From contig CAMFKA010000005.1 of the NCBI GenBank assembly GCA_945957185.1, positions 1 to 24,929 on the forward strand: DNA of 24,929 bases. The letters run 5' to 3'. This DNA is from an uncultured Chlamydiaceae bacterium. GTDB taxonomy: Bacteria; Chlamydiota; Chlamydiia; Chlamydiales; Parachlamydiaceae. Under the pieces are notes generated by a model. It ran no database searches. It was not told the DNA's origin and was given only the letters and a program-made list of their open reading frames with translations. Positions 15,801 to 21,900 of the stretch are shown piece after piece; within the stretch, counting starts at the first letter, position 1, and the number at the start of each line of letters is the position of its first letter. The position numbers and the translations under genes were made by a program.

Positions 15801-18633
15801 GTGTAATGAGTGTCGGATAGTGCAATTTGAGCAGAGCAACTGTTTCTCTTGCTAACGGTTCTGTTGGAATCCAGGCTCTCGATAAAATGGATACGATCGT
15901 TTTGATATAATCGACGATGATTCTTTTGGGAATTTTTCCAAAAAAATGCTTAAGGGCTTTTTGTAAGATATCTTTATTCGTTTGCGGTCGGAATTTCATG
16001 TAACAGGTGCTCATGATATCCATAATTAACATGTGCCCCTCTAAGCTGAAATAGAAGAACTTATCTATCACGTTGTCATTATGAACTAATTCTAACAAGG
16101 TTATAATTGCAGGGATGTTACCGGTTATAGCCCTTGCCTCAAGTAATTTGCTAATATGAACAAGTTCCTCTTCCAACGCTTGTCGCGACGAGGCGTTACC
16201 CTCTTCGGTAACTAGCTTTAGGATTTGGGTAACGGCCATTTCGATATTCTTACGCGCAATTAGATTGCGAATCTCTTCAATTCTGGCTACAAATGCAGAT
16301 GTTAAACTAGGTTGAATACCATTCGGAAAGGCTTTTTTTCGCAATTGATGCATGTAAATTCCAATCAAATGCGTATAGGGGTGTTCGTCTGTTAACTGAA
16401 AAACAATCCGTTGTCCTAAGTCGCTTGGATTTCCTTCGAATGACAAATTCAATAATGTGTCGATTAAACGGTATAAAACCATTTCTCTTGCCGTTGTAGA
16501 AGTTATCCCCTCAATCTTGGCTTCGCAAAGCCGCAATAAAATCGAACCTAATTTTTCTATAAGTTTTGTCAATAAATCGAAAAAATTGGGATTCAAAAAT
16601 GGAAATACTGTTTTGCAAAACAATGTAAAATGAAACGATTCTAACACTTTAACTTTGTCCATAGCGTTCTCTAACAACAAGAGACATTGTTCGGGATAGT
16701 CATTTATCATTGCTTGAGTCGATTTTTGCAACGCAGTGTCGTAGAGAATATTGGGGAGATATTGCTGAAACCTCGGAAGAAGCACTGCGAGCTTGGATGC
16801 TTTGGCACTATTAAGTTGTCGAAACACTACTTTAATCCACAGGTAAACACAATTAGTGTTTGGCACGTTGCTCTTTTCCTCAACGTATTGTCTGAATAGA
16901 TTCTCAAAATGACTACCCAAGCATACCCCTATTAGATTCGATAGAGACGCTTGATCCAATAAGCCTTGTTCATGAATCAGAGGGATCATGAGCAAAAGAG
17001 CATTCTCCGTTACGGGCAACGGTTCCATTGCATGCAAAACCGCAAGTAGATAGAAATTCAAGGCTCGTATCGCTGGTTGATTATGGTGCAACTGGTTAAC
17101 CACCAATCGCCTTAGCTCACGCAATTCTAATCCTAAACTCTTCCACTGCTCTAAAAGCAAACTGTCGCGATTCAATTCAATTGGTTGATCTTCGGAAAGT
17201 TGCTTAAAAAATGCTTCTACTTGCGATAAATCGCTTAACTTAAGGCAAGAGCCAATAAACTGTTGATACGCTTGCACAAGATTCACTTGAGTCTGCAAAT
17301 GCAGCGCTGTTGCCATATTTGTCTTGTACTGCAACTGTAGCCCGCAGGTGGTGTTTATTCCCATATACATCACTTTGCTAGTGACAGATGGGTCAAGTTG
17401 AAACAATTCCTGCACAAATGCTGTTAAGCCAATAAGAGCAACAGGAAGTTGTTGCTCCAACACCTTGCCTGATCCCCATAGCGTATAAAGCGATGAGAGT
17501 GAGGAGTGTGCCGATAGCAGGGAAGCTCCGGTTGTGAATCCTGCCCAATATTTTTGGTGATCGTCTTTATTCATACTACGACCGAACAGCAGCATTCCGT
17601 TCATCATATTAAAATAATCAGCGGCGGGGTGATTGGAAGGGTGCCCTTGATTGATTTTATCTATCTTCTCCCGCAGATATTCTCCAAGCCCTCTATCTTT
17701 AGGGAGGATAAATTTTCTTCCTCCAAGTTTATCGAATAAAGCTTGATTCCAAACACCAAACCCCTCCGTAATAGCAACAGCCTGCCGTATCGATCCCTGT
17801 TCATTCAGAGTGGGAAACGGATTGAGGCGCGTGAGTAGTTGATCCATCAATCCTTGTAGAAAATCTATCCCTGAACTTTCAGGGTAGATAGGTCCACCAT
17901 GTAAAGCGGCTTTACACGGAATTTCGACGGCTTTGTGTCCGTAGAGAAATGTAGCTCCAAGCTTATTGTAGAGTACCAATTCAAAAGATTTCATCTGAAT
18001 ATACAGCGACAAGTTTCGAGGGCGATTGAAGCGTTGGCATAGCGTCCAGTCAAGTTGTGATTTACGCAACTTTCCTTTAACCATATTTTCTAGATCGTTT
18101 TCGACTTGAGGAAAACTAGCAGCCATTTTTGCTGTTGTGAGAGCCCTAAAATCATAATCCCCATTCATCTCATTGAATTTATTCTGAATATGTTCAGGAA
18201 AAAATCGTTCCGGATTAGGAATCCCCAGCGAAGAGAGTGTGTTAAGATAGTATTCCCATCCCAAAACCCATATTGCTGCCCCTCCAATCAATCGAAGGTC
18301 TAAAATACCGTCCGGATACATTTTTTCAAGAAAGGATAGACAGTGTGTTAGCGATATTTTTTCATCGTTTAACTTCTCTAGTACATGTTGGAGACGTTTC
18401 AATTGATTTTGATTTAAAGGGATAGGCTTCCACAGATCTTTTGCTTTGTCGGTGATATCCCCCTGCTCATCTACGAGTCCATTTGCCATTAATTCCTGAT
18501 GTAAAAGGGATTGTGAGAGGGGGTTCGTTTCGTGTTGATTTGGATAAATTGCGGTGGACGAGCTACAAATCGGTAATACAGAATTTGAATAGATCGGTGA
18601 TGTTGCTTTAGTAGAAATTAAAGACACGGACAT
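12808..18633 (-). CDS. Gene C: intact giant protein, NTase-like N-terminus and long helical region
   Basis: This is an intact 1941-residue member of an unrecognised family and the first gene of the C-B-A operon. The N-terminus MSVSLISTK is followed by LPICSSS (20-26). The nucleotidyltransferase-like region has LIGGAAIWVLGWEYY (115-129, GG at 117-118), GDYDFRA with D159 and D161, KGKLRKS and SFELVLYNKL with E218, then YGHKAVEIPCKAALH. MEPLPVTENALL lies at 536-547 and STTAREMVLYRLI follows. The remaining ~1200 residues are helical with no recognised domain; QTNKDILQKALKHFFGKIPK (family D at 888) is conserved. No signal peptide or membrane helix is visible. The start at 18633 is supported by a leader shared almost base for base with gene D, with AAGG about 10 nt upstream. 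The catalytic role is inferred from motif order only; a secreted effector or large intracellular scaffold-enzyme are both possible. Confidence 0.9.
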   Translation of the reverse strand: MSVSLISTKATSPIYSNSVLPICSSSTAIYPNQHETNPLSQSLLHQELMANGLVDEQGDITDKAKDLWKPIPLNQNQLKRLQHVLEKLNDEKISLTHCLSFLEKMYPDGILDLRLIGGAAIWVLGWEYYLNTLSSLGIPNPERFFPEHIQNKFNEMNGDYDFRALTTAKMAASFPQVENDLENMVKGKLRKSQLDWTLCQRFNRPRNLSLYIQMKSFELVLYNKLGATFLYGHKAVEIPCKAALHGGPIYPESSGIDFLQGLMDQLLTRLNPFPTLNEQGSIRQAVAITEGFGVWNQALFDKLGGRKFILPKDRGLGEYLREKIDKINQGHPSNHPAADYFNMMNGMLLFGRSMNKDDHQKYWAGFTTGASLLSAHSSLSSLYTLWGSGKVLEQQLPVALIGLTAFVQELFQLDPSVTSKVMYMGINTTCGLQLQYKTNMATALHLQTQVNLVQAYQQFIGSCLKLSDLSQVEAFFKQLSEDQPIELNRDSLLLEQWKSLGLELRELRRLVVNQLHHNQPAIRALNFYLLAVLHAMEPLPVTENALLLMIPLIHEQGLLDQASLSNLIGVCLGSHFENLFRQYVEEKSNVPNTNCVYLWIKVVFRQLNSAKASKLAVLLPRFQQYLPNILYDTALQKSTQAMINDYPEQCLLLLENAMDKVKVLESFHFTLFCKTVFPFLNPNFFDLLTKLIEKLGSILLRLCEAKIEGITSTTAREMVLYRLIDTLLNLSFEGNPSDLGQRIVFQLTDEHPYTHLIGIYMHQLRKKAFPNGIQPSLTSAFVARIEEIRNLIARKNIEMAVTQILKLVTEEGNASSRQALEEELVHISKLLEARAITGNIPAIITLLELVHNDNVIDKFFYFSLEGHMLIMDIMSTCYMKFRPQTNKDILQKALKHFFGKIPKRIIVDYIKTIVSILSRAWIPTEPLARETVALLKLHYPTLITQLGGHAEVQSTLTSLIYNCGAIEELTTNENMIEIAERSLRDPAATRADQCTYLKIIQKCFLTQHPRLSLEQYLFFAEKCFSFNQISTGQEWLKHVFDSLEKDKISISDNLTNHFQHIFRILHENGSFQVLMSSVYQYQKLKGNMNAAISVFSDEAIMSAPEFVLQILELLPPNSVEIGLYSNVLGRYIWCTARITKSVVTTIDDFWLRCLRLLANFPPVDPHCWTICCATLGSSMSAKVKVRALRCVLDGIDKNIIPEGPIRAELWYVLICNEPDLNKKTVLELIERPNLFHTLFFDSSTGLVSPKVYICFMIMLQPFCRDPEMIHAELIFRTYERILEYPTTIETADLISKLNQTVYSALGTQIPHTLYVKLFTHVSVLLSLTTPKEREDETGTALTLKFFGMSSQNSHDIAEQKRMLLSLVDLYGSELWLAKTLCRSLTYLNPEVVKVVKGVIVAALNKFLEHHSALTPEQEAEFKDAFATIVIRGRFSSSADILELIYSEPIRTILRKNHEDMVIRFIHIVFSVVKSSEIPKDESLYETQRIILEDAMATFFPLQDCFTTEVQMAIWKCAIDLIFQIFLRAPSSKKMEQYEIVEHLCNQNNTPGHQPSDFYENLDLVFDRVDILFSKYPKQNRFGFQAGILHQRLSYEEANHFVGIANLIKLIDKFCFEKNPTTKEEKNWYRAECMKMITRFDNLALSYPDVLNFHLRETSCLRGMRHGGYDYIERLVRSRSIWSLSRAAHQISTNIGCGTLMQKTNLIAALLINLDMGPYFITKNINSLTKCCQIAFSFISMLLETNDTEYELQFPHLLESYINVYIKKSNIASPSYDYPAIHPVYKNITEFAKMLFLTVLKGSFSHFTFKYWKICRTLIQFYQTLDPIGAAMSIEFTATGFYLLSAETMKELDVDIENSADYRYVRANTIDKYVTYFTSRNNSQEGLFELLDSEVESLFSHTSLWQEMKTQLNTAAALELAENRTPLKTASYSTVFMNYPKP

Positions 18634-18668
18634 AATTGAAAGGCCTTAATCGAAAGGTTTTTTTGAGG
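18634..18668 (-). promoter_or_regulatory. Leader of gene C with weak Shine-Dalgarno
   Basis: The leader read on the minus strand runs from the -10 region through CCTCAAAAAAACC and TTAAGGCCTTTCAATT to the ATG. AAGG about 10 nt from the start is the best ribosome binding site. It is nearly identical to the leader of gene D at 24739-24774, which supports both start choices. Confidence 0.6.
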
Positions 18669-18695
18669 ATTCTAACAAAATAGAGGTTATGTGAA
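18669..18695 (-). promoter_or_regulatory. Putative promoter of the C-B-A operon
   Basis: On the minus strand TTCACA (18690-18695) and TAGAAT (18669-18674) are separated by 15 bp, and TG one base before the hexamer gives an extended -10 (TGTTAGAAT). The same elements with the same spacing occur upstream of gene D. The 15-bp spacer is short for a sigma-70-type promoter, so the extended -10 probably carries more weight. Confidence 0.5.
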
Positions 18696-18715
18696 CAGCA
18701 ATAGTTGAATTAACC
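18685..18715. promoter_or_regulatory. 31-bp imperfect dyad over the -35 region (candidate operator)
   Basis: On the minus strand GGTTAATTCAAC and GTTCACATAACC flank a 7-bp centre, TATTGCT. The arms pair at 9 of 12 positions. The identical 31 bp occur at 24791-24821, and similarity between the two upstream regions stops exactly at the outer edge of the dyad. This suggests a protein binding site shared by both promoters. Confidence 0.5.
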
Positions 18716-18783
18716 TCTTTTGAAACCATAACTCCCTTTTCATGCCCTTGTAGGATAAGTCGATGCAGAGATTTTTTTGGAGT

Positions 18784-18902
18784 GCTGCGACTTGTCGCAG
18801 CTTTCACTTCGCGCGACTTGTCGCGCGCTTTAAGTCGTTTACACACAAGGAAAAACGCATCGACAAGTCGATGCAAAGGAAAGCGGCGACGAGTCGCACG
18901 CA
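18784..18902. repeat. Second cluster of CGACTTGTCG-core palindromes, downstream of gene D
   Basis: Units lie at 18784-18801, 18810-18827 and 18857-18874, identical to the first three units of the cluster at 11-107. A fourth, degraded unit lies at about 18883-18902 (GGCGACGAGTCGC core). A further half-unit, AAGTCGATGCA, lies near 18757-18767. The spacing between units 2 and 3 is longer than in the other copy. Homology with 1-148 continues to the stop codon of gene D, so the 3' flanks of D and A share ancestry. Confidence 0.8.
18851..18874 (-). terminator. Possible intrinsic terminator of gene D
   Basis: Read on the minus strand, the palindrome GCATCGACTTGTCGATGC is followed by GTTTTT. A GC-rich 7-8 bp stem followed by five T residues, about 72 bp after the gene D stop, fits a Rho-independent terminator. 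The T-run is short, and the corresponding unit downstream of gene A lacks it. Confidence 0.45.
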
Positions 18903-18945
18903 CTCCAAATTTATTCATTTATCGATTTGTCCTACAAAGCCTCTC

Positions 18946-21900
18946 TCACCCCTTCTTGATCCATAAACGGCTTTTGCTACAACTACCACTGAGAGCTTTT
19001 TGTTTAGTCTTGTTTTGAAAAGTTGTCAATTTCGCCCTAATATTCAATTGTTTTACGACTGATGGCAAGTCCGATTGCGCACTTAATGCACCTGCCCAAT
19101 TCTCACTCTCTATCATTTGGATTGTTTGTCTAACCTCTACCTGGTCTGTAAGGCGGTGCAGTTGCTTAGTTATAAGAGTTTGGTAGATCAATACTTTTCG
19201 AGATTCCGATTCCGCGCTAAGCGTGTGAGGCTTCGACCAAATTCCCGGATCCACAAGCATCAATCCATAGAGAAGGTAACGTGAAAATTGAGTTTGGCTT
19301 TTAGTGACAAAGTCATTTAAGACCTTAAGGTGTTTACTCGCTAATAACCAATAATAATTGGGATCCTTATTGAAGGCTCCGTTTTGAGCTAAGAAAAATA
19401 GCATGCGGATATAGATGTCAAAATCCTCGACAAGATAAGCGGGCAATGTTTGGACCATCTGAATAAATTTAGTATTTACATCAATCATGATGGTGATGAT
19501 TGATTCGGCGGCGTGTTGGTAATCAGAATCTTGCATCTTTAAACTTGCTCCCACCATTTTTGAGACACATTGGTTAGTTGTTCGAATAAAATAACTCCCA
19601 AAATGACGCTTAAATGGATATTTCAAGTGATTTTCATACAACAATCCTACAATTTTTACTGCTTGTGTAGGGTCTTCCCAAACAAATCGCGCATGCGAAT
19701 CAAACATATCCAAGAGGAGTACATGACAGACCAGACTTTTACATGTGGCATACTTCATCATCATTGAAATGAGACCTCTGCTTTTATCTAGGGAATAATG
19801 TATAGGTAATTCAAAAGACAAATTAACACTGTAAAAGGTTTGTGCTTGCTGGATTAATGTGTAAGATAAGTTTCGAAATGCATCCACACACTTTCCGAAT
19901 ACGCTAACATCCCCTACAAAGTCGTAACTAAAAACAAACAAATCTAAAAGCCTCATGACGTGCCCAAAATCCTTTCCTTTAGCGAGGAAGTCAGCGTCCA
20001 TGGCGTCTTTGATCAGTTCATATGCAAGCTGAATTGGGGTTTCCGGTTTTATCACCCACTCTTTTTTAAAAGCCCGTTTCAAATACGTTTCTAAAGAATA
20101 ATAAAAAGGATTAGGAGAAATGTTGTGAAGAATTTTTTGTACAAAATTGCACCCGTCCGGGTAGTTTTGGTGTTTTTCTATCATGTTGTTAACAAGATCC
20201 AAAAGCCCCATGCTCAAGCGCTCGCGGCTTAGCTCGGACATATTCTCAACGTGTTTTTCGAATACAAAAAACATCAACTTGATGTATCCCATTTTATACT
20301 TCTCATCAAGTTTCGGATTTTCATCTGTAATGACGGCGCTATCCGCAAATAGGCAATCCATAAATTCAGCTATTAATACGGTGTGATCAGATTTTAAATA
20401 AGAGGAAACATGTGGGTTATAGACGATATCGCTGAGTATACCAACAGTTGAAGCTAATGATCCTTTTGTTTTAACGAGGTTTATTAATGCATTTAAAATC
20501 ATTGTTCGATGATCTTCAAAGTAATTCAGATAAGTTGATTGCCTTGTCAAAGCTATTTGAGAAAAGAAATCATCGATATGCACTTTTGCAAGTTGATGAT
20601 GCTCAGAAATAGGATTGGTAAAAAGAGCGCATAAAAACCGAATAATCCAAGGGGTGTTATTGAAGGTCCCACAAACGGTTTGGATAAATTGGGTATGTAG
20701 GTTATTGCAAGGTGCGGAATTAACCGTGAGTGTTGATAGCTTGTGCAACAACAGTATTGCTGTGTTTGATTCTTGTAATGCAGGATAATTTTGCAGGCGA
20801 TATATCACATTGTCATAGATGCTACAATAATTGTAGTCGTTAATCCATTTATTGACGCATTTTAACAATGCAATATCGACTTCGAAAAATTTCTCAAGTA
20901 GCATTGTTTTACAAAACACTCCATGAAATGCGCATAAGCGATCACAGATGTCGCTATTCATTATCCTTTGTAATTTTGCATACAACGTCTCAATAAGCGA
21001 GGGAGCAAGAGATCGATATGCTTCACTACCCATCGATTGAAATGTCAGGTTCAGCTGTTGCGGTATTTCAATCAATTTTAATGCTGTTTCTTCAGAAAGA
21101 TCGTAGAAGGTTAGCTGGGTCATCATGACCTTCCAGCACTCGAATCTAGCTGTTTCGGTTCCATCTAATAAATGTAGCTCTCTTAGCTCCTGCAGCAAAA
21201 TATCGAATGCTAATTGCTTCAAAGGGGCAACATCTTTACGACTAATTTCATGTAAGACACGAATCCAAACATGATGATCCATAATTCTTGCTTGAACGAG
21301 GAGTAAGAGCGCTGTTTTGACCTCCATGATAGAGCTGGAAGATAAATCAAGCGCTTGGCAGAGAATATGCAGACGACGTCTATCCTCTTCTATCGATACA
21401 TGGAACAGAGTGTCTTCATGAAATTGCATCATTAAACGAAGAAGGGCATTGGCCTGGCTGGTAATAAAAAGATCAGTCCAGAGAAAATCAATATTTTCGG
21501 GAACCCCATCGTGTTCACGGTAGTGTGTCAAGATTTGTGAGATGGGGGTGAATTTCTTAATCGCATGTAACTTCATGAGCAGCAGGGGGATAATTTCCAC
21601 AAATAGCTTTGAATCAGTTGACACTTCAGCAAGCCTCGAATACCATTCTAAAGCTTTATCTGCGCTTAGAAATGAAATTGCATATTGGCAAATACGATAA
21701 ACAATATTTTCTGGGAACAGTTGAGAAGTTGTTTTAGAGTAGTTGTCAGCAATTTTTATTATCCCCGCTTTCTGCTGAGAGGTAAATTTTTCATCGCTTA
21801 ACGCAAACTCTATTAAAGGACTCAAATCTGCAATTTTCATTTTTTCCCAATGGAGAGGGACGTCATAAATATGCGATTGAATCAAGAATGTGACTCCGAC

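Noticed and set aside
18646..18918. A 90-residue minus-strand open frame between C and D, and overlapping plus-strand frames at 18763-19018
   Set aside because: They run through the palindrome cluster and the shared leader. The predicted peptides are Arg/Lys/Ser-rich translations of the repeats, with no ribosome binding site and no family signal.
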